A stretch of 64,000 nt of DNA from Microbulbifer sp. THAF38. Lineage in GTDB: Bacteria > Pseudomonadota > Gammaproteobacteria > Pseudomonadales > Cellvibrionaceae. The notes beneath the pieces are model-generated. The model was not told the origin of the DNA. It searched no databases and saw only the letters and a list, made by a program, of their open reading frames with translations. Both the position numbers and the translations under genes were made by a program. The stretch covers positions 4,041,001 through 4,105,000 of the forward strand of contig NZ_CP045369.1 of assembly GCF_009363535.1 (NCBI RefSeq). The letters are read 5' to 3'. Positions 15,335 to 25,435 of the stretch are shown one piece after another. How positions within the stretch are numbered: the first letter of the stretch is position 1; each line of letters begins with the position of its first letter.

Positions 15335-18300
15335 CTATTTTTTTCTTCGGCCATTTTTAAAGTCAGAAAACCAAGGCCTGCTTGCCTCTTTATAAGTAAT
15401 AGTAATCCTGCTATTTTCTTTTGTAATTTCACTTAGTTTAGATTTCCCAGAAAGCCTTAAAATAGCCTCATTAAACCTAGTGAAACCACTTGGCCCACAT
15501 ACTTCTAAGCAACCAGCAGTTCCAAATACTTGATTTCTATTATCAGGCCCGTCATGGATCAAGAAATTCCCATAGACTACCCAGGCACCACGTTCCCCTA
15601 GATCCGTACTGTGAAGACTATAGGTTCCGTCCCAAAATATAGTATGGGTTTGCTCATCGGCCAGTCCCGCTACTGACATTTTCCTACCATCATCTCTTGG
15701 CCCAAATCTTACCACTTCAAAAGTTTCTGTTTGGTCTCCCAATGATACCGTTATATTATATAAAGGAACCCCATAAAATTTATCTTTAGAACCTTCTGGG
15801 TAAGCCCAGGTCCATGTCCAATTTTCGTTTGGTGTTCCACTCACAGTAACTTTTACTTCATTTGTTGGATCACCAGGACCACCCCCAACACCTACAACCC
15901 ACTCCCCTTTCGGATCAACAAAATTAATCGGGTTATTCCGCGCATAACGATACGGTGTCCAGCGCTGAGGATCCTTAAAGCGCGCCTCATGATTCAGCAC
16001 TGGGTCCGGGCTAATAAAAGTACCTACGGTGGATTGTAAATAACGCCGCTCAAAGTAATTGAGCCCGGTTGACTCATCCCGCTCCTTGCCTGTGTAACCG
16101 TAAGGTGCATGAGTGCTATCGCCGAAGCTAGCCTCAACATCACCATAAGATTTATAGCTAAAGGCATTCACAACCCTGCCCGCTTCGTCCAGGGTCATAG
16201 AAGTGGAGCCCAGGTGAGTATGCAGGTAGTACTCGCTGGGGGAGAAGAGCTCACCATCTTGATCGCTGCGCGCTATACGGCGCTGGCCCACCTGGATGTA
16301 CTTAAACAGCTGGCCGTCGCGCACCTCACTGTCTTCGTCAATATACAGGGTGACGCTGCGTGCTCCGCCCTCATGCTCGGTGATCTTGTAGCGGCGCTGA
16401 TGTTTAAAGTCATAACCGTATTGATCTGCAGCCTCAGCGTTACCGGCATAAACCAGACGCTGATTGTAGTCCCAGAGGTAAAGCTGATCACCAGCCTGGG
16501 TCTGATTGCCGTTAGCGTCGTAGCCAATATCCCCCTCTGCCCAGCTCAGAGCCTGGGGGCCTGGCAGATTGCCGCGACCGAGACGATTAGAGGCGCCGGT
16601 ATTACTACTGTCACTGCTGCCACCGTAGCGCAGGTTGGTCACCTCGCTGAGACCGCCAGCGGCTATTTCCGATAGTCCACTACTCTCACGGCTAACTTGC
16701 AGTAAGTTGCCAATTTTGTCGTAGCTGTAAAACACCTGCTCGCTGTCATCGGCAACACCGGTGAGGCGATAGGCATCGTCATAGCCGTAGACAACATTCT
16801 TGTTCAGCAAGGCAACCTGGGCACTGGTGATACCCAACTCTGCGGCCACAGCAGCGATGGCATCAGCGGGGCGCTGGTCATCAATGGCACTGACATTAGA
16901 GACCGCATCAAACTGATAACCCCACTGCTGTAGAGGGATTGCATCACCCGTACGCAGAGTACGCAGGCCGGTGAGTCTTTGGCGCTCATCGAAGTCCCAA
17001 TTTGTCTCAATACCATTGCTCAATGCCTGGTACTGCAAAGCCCCATTGGCACTGTATTCCAACTGCTCAATAACCCCAGGGATACGTTCGAGTAAACCAC
17101 GGGTATTGTATTCAAAGTCTACGCGGGAGTTGTCGGGATAGTACCGCTGGGTAATCCGCCCGGCGCTGTCATAGGCAAAACCCGTGGTGTAGAGGGGGCT
17201 ATCAATTTGTGGGCCGGTAATTTTGCGTTGGCGCTGGGTAACCTGGCCGCGCGCATCGTAACTCCACTGTGTATAGCCAGCTTGGTCAATAACTTTTGCC
17301 AAGCGACCCAGCAATAGAGCACTACTCTCTTCACCGCTTTGGTCGTACAGGTAACTGACCATAGGATTAGCAGAGCCCAACTCCAAACTGGGTTGCCAAT
17401 CTGCGCCTTCCGGTGGGTCTCCCTGCGGTATGCGCTGATATTCTGCATACAGACGATTGGCGCCGTCGTAGCGGTAGTGCCGCTCTTGGCCCAGGGCATC
17501 GCGAGTGGCTAATTGGTTGCCCGCATCATCAAAATACTGCCAGCGCTGCCCGCGATTGGGATCATTTAAATACAGCAGCCTACCCAGATGGTCATAGTGC
17601 ATGCTGCGCACATTCTTTTGCGCATCCTGCAGGCGGGTGAAGTTGTTATTGAGGTCGTAGTCGTAATAGGTCGACCAGGTTGCACCACCGGCACCGCCCT
17701 GGGTGCTGGCCCCAACGATTTCATCCAGTTGCCGCAGGCGATACTCACCCTCGTCATTTTGCAGGCCATCAAAAACCAGTTTCTTGGCGGCGCCAGTATG
17801 GGCACTGTTTGCTCGGGTCTGCTCTTCATCTTTATGAATCTGCGCCATGGGCAAATAGGTAATACGGCTAAAGACCGCCTCACCACTCTGTGTGGCGTAG
17901 GGTTGGTGTACCTCCTGAGGTCGCCCCTGGGCATCGTAGAGATATTGACGGAAGTGCTGGCCTTTATCATTGGCCCGATAAGCAAGTCCCTGGGCAAAAT
18001 ACGGCAAAGCCGTCCGTATTACCTGGCCCCGAGCATTGAAGTTGCTGTGTTCGCTGACAACCACCTGCCCAGATTTCTCGGCTTCACTGCGCACCATCAA
18101 GGCACGGCCCAGGCCATCGTAAAACTGGCGGCTGTCGATAGTGCCTCCAGCGCCACTCTTTTCACGCTGACGTGTTTCCACCCAACTGATATGGTGACCA
18201 TCCACTATTTTCGCCAGCTGATAATCGTACTCAACTGTGGGGAAGTGCAGGCTATCCCCCGGTTTGGCGATGGCGGTTAGACGCGCGTGAGCATCGTAAC

Positions 18301-21300
18301 GGTACTGGGTGACCTGGCCGTTAAAGTCGGTGTAATCCGTCAAGACACCCAGGCCATGGTCATAACTGGCCTGAGCGCTGAGCCAGCGGCTGCCGGTATT
18401 TACACTGACCTCCGTGGGAAAGGTGTGATACTGCGAGTCGTAAGTAATTTTGGTCTCGTGCCCCGCCGCCTTCCCCCATAAGGGGTCGTAACTCTGAATA
18501 CGGTTACCATACTCATCGTAGTGGTGTCGCTCTGCAGCAATATAGGCATCCGCACTACTTACATCGCGCCAGGCGCGGCGCAGGGTCAGGTTGCCCTGGG
18601 AGACTTCGCCGAGATTGCCACCGGTAAAACTTTCATCGTCGTAGAACCACTGCTCTTTACCGACCAGCTGACCACTGAGGTCGGTAATGCGTCGTTCTAT
18701 AGGCAGGTTTAGAAACCCGCTTTCCCGCGCCGATGCAGATTCGGCACTAAAGCGCCAGTGGGTAATGCGTTCATCCTGCCAGTTGCCATCAGTACGCCCT
18801 AACTCTTTGATGTAGGTGGTGTTGCCGTAATTGTCGTAATCGTATTCCCATGACAGGGTTACCGGGGTGCCGTTATTTCGCTCCAATAGATGCTGCTGGC
18901 GTTCGGTCATGGCCGCAAACGCTACATTGCGACTCTCTCCACCATAACCCGGCAGTAGCTGGCGTAACTCCCACTGTTTTTCCTCTCGCCAGAAAACCCC
19001 GCCGAAGGCATCGCGGGCTTCCACTTGTTTCACTTTGCCTTGCAGGGCTTCCTGATCGATACCATCGGCAGTTTGCCCCAGGTGATATTCGTAGCGGGTA
19101 ACCAGTGTCGGGGTACTGGCATCGCCGATGCGGCGCTCTTCACTGTGGGCAAAGCCCTGGAACTCTTTATCGGTGGCATCGTAGAAACCATCCCAATAAT
19201 CCATTTCCGTGGTTTGCGGCTCACCACCCCGGCCATCTTCCACCAGCATGCGCTTTAAGACCTGCATGGCCACCGGTACATTCTGCGACCAGGGGTTACC
19301 GGCATCGCGGTCCCTTACCATTTCATCGACAACGGTGCCGTACTCCAAAGTCGTTACAGCACCCAAGCCATTATCTATGCGTTTTAGTTGGTTCGGTTGT
19401 TCTGAGGGAAATAGCTCGGCAAAGTAAAAAGTATTACTGCCCCGACCAGGGCTGTACCAGACAATATCGGTGGAGCCGTTACCATTAATATCCACCAAGC
19501 GCACCTCTTCAGCAGAGATATTGCCTTGGGCCTGGATTAATTGTTTTTGGCTAAATTGGGCTTTCTGGTGATCACCGTTTGTTAGGCCCTGGTTCAACCA
19601 AATCGATACCTGGATCCCATTGAGATACAGCAAATCACTGCGACCATCGGCATTGATATCGGTCACCCGCACATTGTTCAGGTTGTACAACGTAGCCGGA
19701 GTGTTGGTAAATTCTACCGCGGGGGCAAAACCGTTTAGGCCGCGATTGGCAAAGTAAGCGGCATAGCCTTTATTGACCCACACTAGGTCTGCCATACCAT
19801 CACCGTTCATATCCCGCAGGAATACGTTGGGGTCACCCAGACGCACCCCCTGACTACCCACGGGTATTGGCAATTGAATCGGCTGTGACCAGCCACCGGG
19901 CAAGTTAAGTTGTACGGTATGCGAAGTCACCATACCGCTGCTATTGGTGGTGGTTGCCAATACATCGACACGCTTATCATTATTGATATCCAGCATCGCA
20001 ACGCGGGGGCTATTCAGAGGAATATAAAGCCCACTAAGAGTGCCGCTGTACTGCCAATTTTGCTCGTCATCAAGATGGAAATATGCCGTGTTGCCAGAAT
20101 TGTACTGCAGCATATTAACCCGGCCATCGCCATCGATATCCGCCCAGGTAACTGAGTCATTGGAAATACGGCTGGTGGAGTAGGTGCTCATCTGCCGGTA
20201 GCTCTGCCATTGCGGCAGGCCATCCTCACCGGGGCCCAAATTAATCCAGTAGGCATCTCGATTGGGCCCGGTATTAATCACATCCGGTAGGCCATCTCGA
20301 TTCATATCCAGAAAGGCCACATCGGCACTATTGAGTGGTATCTGGCTCGCCGCCGGTATCGGCGACATCAATACCTCGTCCTGCTGGTAGAGGGTATAGT
20401 CGTAGTGGACCGTAGGTAAGTTGACAATTGATTCCCCTTCGCCGGCACTGGAGTGAATCTCCTGCAAAAGGGAAAGACTTTGCCACTCAGTCAGGGGCTC
20501 GTAAGCAAATTCATAGCGTCGCAAATGCCGCCCAGCAAATTGGGTTTCGATACGCTGTAGGCGATAAGCAGTTTTAACTTCGAAACCGGCTTTATAGCTT
20601 GTAAGGATATCGGGGCGCTCTTCGTAGTGGAAGTTTACCGCCATATCCCCATTACTATTATATTGAATAGTATCCAGATAAATCTGCTCGCTGGTATCCA
20701 GCTTGCGATATTGATATTCAATGCGATTGCCGTGAGCGTCTTCTATCGCCTGTAAATACCAGGAAAATACCGCTTCATCATTAAAGTCACTAATACGGCT
20801 AGCAGAATCCTGACCGAGATACCAACGTAACCCATTGGATTGGGTCACCAGCCAACCATTTTTTAAACGCTGATAACGAGCATAATCTGTGGCATTTTTA
20901 GTGCGGTAAACGCCATCCTCGACAAGAACTAGCTCCTCACCTCGGTGATTGATAAATGTATCAAATTCATCAAATTCATCCGTATCCCCATCCGCATCAT
21001 TATCTGAACCATCGCTTTGCCCCCACTCAGAATAATTAGGTAAGCCCTGATCGGTCTGCCGCTGGATATAGGGAATCACTAGCTGATGCCCCAACCCCAG
21101 TAATCCATTACCAAAACCACTGTTATATTCCAAAGATATTTCCGGAATCAAACCATTACGCCCTGGGGGCACTTCCAGTTTGATTAAACGCGAGCTGGTA
21201 CCGGTATTTAAATTGGGGGTAAAAGCCTCACCCAGGCCGGAAATAGTACCAGGGCCTGTGGGTAAGTTAAGAATTGGGGCTTGTAAGGCTGTGTGTTCGT

Positions 21301-21364
21301 CTACTGCAAATGATAACGTCGGAAAAACAAGCAAACTGCAATAAAGCAATATATTGCGCAACAT
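15335..21364 (-). CDS. Exported SpvB/TcB-RHS (TcC-like) fusion toxin with variable C-terminal domain
   Basis: 2009 residues, with GGGAA eight bases before the ATG. Order: Sec signal peptide (1-20); SpvB/TcaC-like N-terminal domain (about 30-330); six FG-GAP/VCBS repeats (about 345-660) each with a calcium loop, for example FLDMNRDGLPDV and VTDINADGRSDL; a TcdB-middle block (DYWDGFYDATDKEFQGF); many YD/RHS repeats (YDAHARL, YDARGQV, YDDAYRL); the RHS core ending TGLNYFERRYL, FISPDP and NPINFVDPKGEW at about residue 1820. Shells of this type fold as a cocoon and self-cleave after the core, releasing the C-terminal piece. Here that piece (1821-2009) has His 1937 and TAGC with Cys 1952, spacing like L,D-transpeptidases. 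It stands downstream of the A-like gene. Confidence 0.9.
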   Translation of the reverse strand: MLRNILLYCSLLVFPTLSFAVDEHTALQAPILNLPTGPGTISGLGEAFTPNLNTGTSSRLIKLEVPPGRNGLIPEISLEYNSGFGNGLLGLGHQLVIPYIQRQTDQGLPNYSEWGQSDGSDNDADGDTDEFDEFDTFINHRGEELVLVEDGVYRTKNATDYARYQRLKNGWLVTQSNGLRWYLGQDSASRISDFNDEAVFSWYLQAIEDAHGNRIEYQYRKLDTSEQIYLDTIQYNSNGDMAVNFHYEERPDILTSYKAGFEVKTAYRLQRIETQFAGRHLRRYEFAYEPLTEWQSLSLLQEIHSSAGEGESIVNLPTVHYDYTLYQQDEVLMSPIPAASQIPLNSADVAFLDMNRDGLPDVINTGPNRDAYWINLGPGEDGLPQWQSYRQMSTYSTSRISNDSVTWADIDGDGRVNMLQYNSGNTAYFHLDDEQNWQYSGTLSGLYIPLNSPRVAMLDINNDKRVDVLATTTNSSGMVTSHTVQLNLPGGWSQPIQLPIPVGSQGVRLGDPNVFLRDMNGDGMADLVWVNKGYAAYFANRGLNGFAPAVEFTNTPATLYNLNNVRVTDINADGRSDLLYLNGIQVSIWLNQGLTNGDHQKAQFSQKQLIQAQGNISAEEVRLVDINGNGSTDIVWYSPGRGSNTFYFAELFPSEQPNQLKRIDNGLGAVTTLEYGTVVDEMVRDRDAGNPWSQNVPVAMQVLKRMLVEDGRGGEPQTTEMDYWDGFYDATDKEFQGFAHSEERRIGDASTPTLVTRYEYHLGQTADGIDQEALQGKVKQVEARDAFGGVFWREEKQWELRQLLPGYGGESRNVAFAAMTERQQHLLERNNGTPVTLSWEYDYDNYGNTTYIKELGRTDGNWQDERITHWRFSAESASARESGFLNLPIERRITDLSGQLVGKEQWFYDDESFTGGNLGEVSQGNLTLRRAWRDVSSADAYIAAERHHYDEYGNRIQSYDPLWGKAAGHETKITYDSQYHTFPTEVSVNTGSRWLSAQASYDHGLGVLTDYTDFNGQVTQYRYDAHARLTAIAKPGDSLHFPTVEYDYQLAKIVDGHHISWVETRQREKSGAGGTIDSRQFYDGLGRALMVRSEAEKSGQVVVSEHSNFNARGQVIRTALPYFAQGLAYRANDKGQHFRQYLYDAQGRPQEVHQPYATQSGEAVFSRITYLPMAQIHKDEEQTRANSAHTGAAKKLVFDGLQNDEGEYRLRQLDEIVGASTQGGAGGATWSTYYDYDLNNNFTRLQDAQKNVRSMHYDHLGRLLYLNDPNRGQRWQYFDDAGNQLATRDALGQERHYRYDGANRLYAEYQRIPQGDPPEGADWQPSLELGSANPMVSYLYDQSGEESSALLLGRLAKVIDQAGYTQWSYDARGQVTQRQRKITGPQIDSPLYTTGFAYDSAGRITQRYYPDNSRVDFEYNTRGLLERIPGVIEQLEYSANGALQYQALSNGIETNWDFDERQRLTGLRTLRTGDAIPLQQWGYQFDAVSNVSAIDDQRPADAIAAVAAELGITSAQVALLNKNVVYGYDDAYRLTGVADDSEQVFYSYDKIGNLLQVSRESSGLSEIAAGGLSEVTNLRYGGSSDSSNTGASNRLGRGNLPGPQALSWAEGDIGYDANGNQTQAGDQLYLWDYNQRLVYAGNAEAADQYGYDFKHQRRYKITEHEGGARSVTLYIDEDSEVRDGQLFKYIQVGQRRIARSDQDGELFSPSEYYLHTHLGSTSMTLDEAGRVVNAFSYKSYGDVEASFGDSTHAPYGYTGKERDESTGLNYFERRYLQSTVGTFISPDPVLNHEARFKDPQRWTPYRYARNNPINFVDPKGEWVVGVGGGPGDPTNEVKVTVSGTPNENWTWTWAYPEGSKDKFYGVPLYNITVSLGDQTETFEVVRFGPRDDGRKMSVAGLADEQTHTIFWDGTYSLHSTDLGERGAWVVYGNFLIHDGPDNRNQVFGTAGCLEVCGPSGFTRFNEAILRLSGKSKLSEITKENSRITITYKEASRPWFSDFKNGRRKK

Positions 21365-21474
21365 AAATATTCCCAGTTTTTAGACGGAAATTTAGAATTA
21401 AAATTTAAGAAGCAGTCAGATATTTAATCCGAGCCTAAAAATAGATATGCCTAGATAAGCTTATTATCTCTACT

Positions 21475-21516
21475 TTAAAAAAAGCAATCCAGCAAGCTAG
21501 ATACTACTGGATTGCT
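21475..21516 (-). terminator. Rho-independent terminator between the two toxin genes
   Basis: AGCAATCCAG (21483-21492) and CTGGATTGCT (21507-21516) are perfectly inverted with a 14-base loop; on the minus strand the stem is followed by seven T. It lies 34 bases after the A-like gene stops, so the RHS gene downstream probably needs its own promoter or read-through. Confidence 0.85.
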
Positions 21517-21550
21517 AAATACAGATTACCTCTTAGAAAACCAAGGCCAA

Positions 21551-24500
21551 TTAGTGAGTTCGCATATTTTCAGGAGCAATTTTAGGATCTTTACACATCC
21601 CCTGCCCCCTTCTAGTGCTTTTGCGGTGATCAATAATTAATTCAATATCATTAATAGCGTCAAGACGCACAAGCTGCTCAACACTGTTGGCCAGTTGTAT
21701 TGTCAGACGCCAATCGCTGGCTGCCACACTGCGCTCTTTAAATTCAGTCGTTCTTATACTATTTGATCCTGCCGCAGGTCCATTGCCATTGACATCTAAA
21801 TAAGCAGCCATTTCTACAGTAGCACTACTATAGGGTTCAAATCCTGAAATACCTGAATAAGTCCAAAACCGAACACTGCGTGAATTCAATTCATCATTCT
21901 GTGTGGGCGATGCCGGTGATTTACTACGCATATAACTGGTACCGGCATAAGTCAGATAGGCAGGGGTTTCCGTGCTGCGACCAACACCAAACGAGAGAGG
22001 TATATTAAGAGTAATTTCTTCAATCTTATCCCCATAGGAACCCGCACTCATCAGACAAAGCTTAGTATCCTCTTCAGCTTTCCAAGATTTAACCTTCTCT
22101 TCACCTATTTCAGGCCCTTTAAAGAAAGTAATACTCCCCACAAGCTCTCTCACTGTATCGAAATTGATACTTACCCAAGTACCATAGTTATCTTCATATG
22201 ATAATAAATCTAACCTCGCACGAAATGCGGACAAGGCGTCTAGTGGCGGCGCCCCTTCCTTAGTGGGATCGGGGTGGGGATATGTCTGGATGACATCGTT
22301 AACCTTGTCTACGTAACCCCAAATATCCTCCTTCAACGATATAACATCTCTTACCTGATCAACAGAGTCGAGCCTAGAGTTCAAATCAAAGCTCTCTAAA
22401 GCAGCATTATAAGCCTCTAATTGATCTGGATTGCGCAGACTAAAGATAGTATTGATTGTCTCACCATACATCCCGATAAAGGGAGATTGCCATTTATGCT
22501 CCAAAGCCTTGGTTGCATAAAACAGCTTCTCTTGTGCATCTTCAAAATTGCGTTCGGCACGTAAAATATCATCTGTTAAACGGATACCGTGAATAGGATC
22601 AGCAAAATAGCGCTGCTTTAAAAATTCATTAGTGGCAAACATCTGATTCATGACTTTCACAGCTTCATTCAGCATCGCTTCGAGGCGCTCTGCTTCCTGC
22701 TGCACTGCCACTTCAGACTGAGCAATATCCAGCTCGATAACACTAGCCTCCAGCCACATTGTACGTATCCTGGCTTCGCTAGCCACATCTAATAACTGGC
22801 TTTCAGAATCGTGTAACGCTGCACGCTCTTCTGCTGCTAAACGCAACCTTTGCTCTTCCAGTCTGCCGATAGTCTCTATACGATCTATTTCACTAAGGTT
22901 CTCTGCAACACCTGCTGCGGTAGATGCAGCAGCTTCTACAATTTTCAATGGATCATCTAGTTTTATAGACCCTAATATTTTCCCAATACCTGCAATAAAT
23001 CCTGTAGCAGTCCTAACTTTTGCTGCTCTCTCATTGGCATTCTTTATCTGTTGAAATAGCGAAATATCCTGCTCAGCAGTTTTCATCTTAACTTTTAGTA
23101 TACCATCTTCGATATCCGTTTCATCCTCACGTTTTTGAACTTCAATATCCATTGCTGCATGTAAATTTGTCATACGCTGGATATTTTTCTCCAATGCTAG
23201 ACCAGCAAGTTCGATATTTAAGGCCTGAATAGAGACGGCACTATTGGGATAGTTATTTATATTCTCATTAACACACTCCATAGAGTGGCAGTCAAAATCA
23301 AATCTCACACCTAAGAGGGCATGCAATCGATCACTGAGCTGCTTATGTCTATCAGCGTATTCAGTCGCAAGGGCACTGGCATTATACCGAAATGCATTAT
23401 AGCTCTCGACTGCATCGTTAAAGCTATCTATGGCTAAATTAATTGGACTTGTTTGAGGGGCATCTAAATATTTACGCAATACATCATAGGAGTGGAAGTC
23501 TGTATTTCCATCAATACCATAACCTTGATACAACAACAAAACATCCTGGGGCAACCCTAAAATATTCGTTTCTCCGGTTATCCAACCCAAGGTATTCTCC
23601 AGTCGATTCACTTGGCTCTGCCATTCGTAAACAGCTTCAGCCAAGCCAGAGTAATCTCCACCCAGCTGAGTAAAGTCAGCATCATTAAATATTTCTTTCC
23701 TCAGCTTACCCTCGATTTCAGTCAAAGACTCATATAACTCATGAACTTCGGCAGCGATATCATCGGTTACTCCCCCGGAAACAACTAAAAGACGAACTTG
23801 CTTGACTTTCGTCTCAGCCAACTTATTCATCAACTGGTAGAATAGAATTATATCTTTATAACCAGACAGTAAATTATCGGGATTCACATTATCCGGAATA
23901 ACATCCACTTGCTCTTGGCTATCTAGATCTGTGTAGCGCGGACTCGTTTGACTTCTATATTCACTCCATTTGGGTAATAAACCGCTGAACTCCCCATCCA
24001 ATAATTTCAAATATTGTTCAAAGCCAGTTTCCAACACATCATAGGCTACATTAACATGAAGAATCTCATCTACTAGAGGTTCCCCACGCAATCGAACAAT
24101 ACGCGCTTCATCCAAGGATTGGTTTGCCAAAATGACTTCTGCCGCCGCTTGATCATAATAATAATCTAACAGTAACAACTCTAAATCTTCATCGATTGAC
24201 TGCTCATTCTTTAAATAATCTTCTAAGATTTCTCCCGCATTATTCGCCCTAGCGCGTTCTTCAGCACCATATAAATCAGAAAATTTTGGAGCAGATATGC
24301 CGTTACTTAAATATTCGCTGACTATGATTTTTTGTTCTGATTCTGTATCCAACTCTAAGCTATACATCAAATCCAAATATTGAAAGGCAGCTGCATATTT
24401 AGAGAAAATCCCAATATCAGGCGCATCTTCCGCAAGTGGAACGTCATCAGCGGCGATATAATAAAGCTGCTTTAAAACATGAACAGCTGGATCCATTTCC

Positions 24501-25435
24501 ATAGTAACAATAAGACTGCTACTATAATCGGATTCTCCTGCTAGATTGACTGCCTTTACCTGATATTCATGATCGCCATATATCAATGGAGATTCATATG
24601 TATAAGTGGTTGCCGGCCCCTCATAAACTGTTTGCCAACCTTCACTATTTCCATTTTCAAGACGCAACTGCAGCTGATATGTATCAGCCTTATCAACTAG
24701 AGACCAATCGACTGTATAAGCCTTATCAACAGATAAAGGAACAGTGACAAAAGATGGTATAGCAGGGGCAACCGGTTTTGTCGGTCCAGTTTTAAAATCA
24801 CTGCATTTGTCATATTGGCTAAGGCAAGCTTTCACTCGGTACTGATAAATACTACTTGGAATAATATTTTCACTAAAACTAGTTTCTCCGCCACTGTACA
24901 CTGGGCTCCAACCACTTCCATTTATACTGCGCTCCAGCTTATATTCGTCTGCATCAGAAAAATCTACCCAACTTACTTTAAATACTCCATCAACACTTGA
25001 TGTATCATAATTAATCTGAGCGGGGCTAGGTATTTTATCGGGAATCACATACATAAAATGACTACCCGCAGTATCCTCTTTCATGCCCCCAGGACAATAT
25101 GGTATTAGCGCATGTGGCCCATCTCGTTTATCACAATATTTATACTGATAAAAGAATTTATATTTACCTCCACCAGGAAGCAATATAGCTTTTTTATAAT
25201 AGCTCCGAAAACCTCCACTTAAAGGTAGATCCTCAATATGAAGGTCATTCCTATAGATTGCTAAGTATGCCGAGGTTATAGACTTATTGGAATCATAAGC
25301 TATAGGTTTAAATGACAATTCAAAAGAACCATATTCAGCCGTATCCGGCCCATCCAAAGAATCAGAATCAGAACGTGCAAAACCAGCCATAAAAACTAAC
25401 TGAAGTATTAAGAAACCTCGAAGCAAATGTAACAT
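21551..25435 (-). CDS. Exported FN3 and coiled-coil protein with TcA-like C-terminus
   Basis: 1294 residues from ATG at 25435, chosen because AAGG lies upstream and a signal peptide starts there (MLHLLRGFLILQLVFMAGFA); the frame is open to 25510. After the signal come a beta domain with four Cys, two fibronectin-III-like domains (about 130-312), a helical region (about 330-700), long coiled coils (about 745-980) around a Gly/Ala-rich stretch (GFIAGIGKILGSI), and a beta-rich end. The end contains IEEITLNIPLSFGVGRS and SDWRLTIQLANSVEQL followed by INDIELIIDH, which resembles the final domain of Tc toxin A subunits that forms the pore and docks TcB. It is much smaller than a standard TcA. Assigned by pattern recognition, not alignment. 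Confidence 0.65.
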   Translation of the reverse strand: MLHLLRGFLILQLVFMAGFARSDSDSLDGPDTAEYGSFELSFKPIAYDSNKSITSAYLAIYRNDLHIEDLPLSGGFRSYYKKAILLPGGGKYKFFYQYKYCDKRDGPHALIPYCPGGMKEDTAGSHFMYVIPDKIPSPAQINYDTSSVDGVFKVSWVDFSDADEYKLERSINGSGWSPVYSGGETSFSENIIPSSIYQYRVKACLSQYDKCSDFKTGPTKPVAPAIPSFVTVPLSVDKAYTVDWSLVDKADTYQLQLRLENGNSEGWQTVYEGPATTYTYESPLIYGDHEYQVKAVNLAGESDYSSSLIVTMEMDPAVHVLKQLYYIAADDVPLAEDAPDIGIFSKYAAAFQYLDLMYSLELDTESEQKIIVSEYLSNGISAPKFSDLYGAEERARANNAGEILEDYLKNEQSIDEDLELLLLDYYYDQAAAEVILANQSLDEARIVRLRGEPLVDEILHVNVAYDVLETGFEQYLKLLDGEFSGLLPKWSEYRSQTSPRYTDLDSQEQVDVIPDNVNPDNLLSGYKDIILFYQLMNKLAETKVKQVRLLVVSGGVTDDIAAEVHELYESLTEIEGKLRKEIFNDADFTQLGGDYSGLAEAVYEWQSQVNRLENTLGWITGETNILGLPQDVLLLYQGYGIDGNTDFHSYDVLRKYLDAPQTSPINLAIDSFNDAVESYNAFRYNASALATEYADRHKQLSDRLHALLGVRFDFDCHSMECVNENINNYPNSAVSIQALNIELAGLALEKNIQRMTNLHAAMDIEVQKREDETDIEDGILKVKMKTAEQDISLFQQIKNANERAAKVRTATGFIAGIGKILGSIKLDDPLKIVEAAASTAAGVAENLSEIDRIETIGRLEEQRLRLAAEERAALHDSESQLLDVASEARIRTMWLEASVIELDIAQSEVAVQQEAERLEAMLNEAVKVMNQMFATNEFLKQRYFADPIHGIRLTDDILRAERNFEDAQEKLFYATKALEHKWQSPFIGMYGETINTIFSLRNPDQLEAYNAALESFDLNSRLDSVDQVRDVISLKEDIWGYVDKVNDVIQTYPHPDPTKEGAPPLDALSAFRARLDLLSYEDNYGTWVSINFDTVRELVGSITFFKGPEIGEEKVKSWKAEEDTKLCLMSAGSYGDKIEEITLNIPLSFGVGRSTETPAYLTYAGTSYMRSKSPASPTQNDELNSRSVRFWTYSGISGFEPYSSATVEMAAYLDVNGNGPAAGSNSIRTTEFKERSVAASDWRLTIQLANSVEQLVRLDAINDIELIIDHRKSTRRGQGMCKDPKIAPENMRTH

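Noticed and set aside
16109..18280. Long plus-strand open frames inside the RHS toxin gene
   Set aside because: They are mirror frames of RHS repeats, which keep the opposite strand open; the minus frame encodes clear YD repeats.
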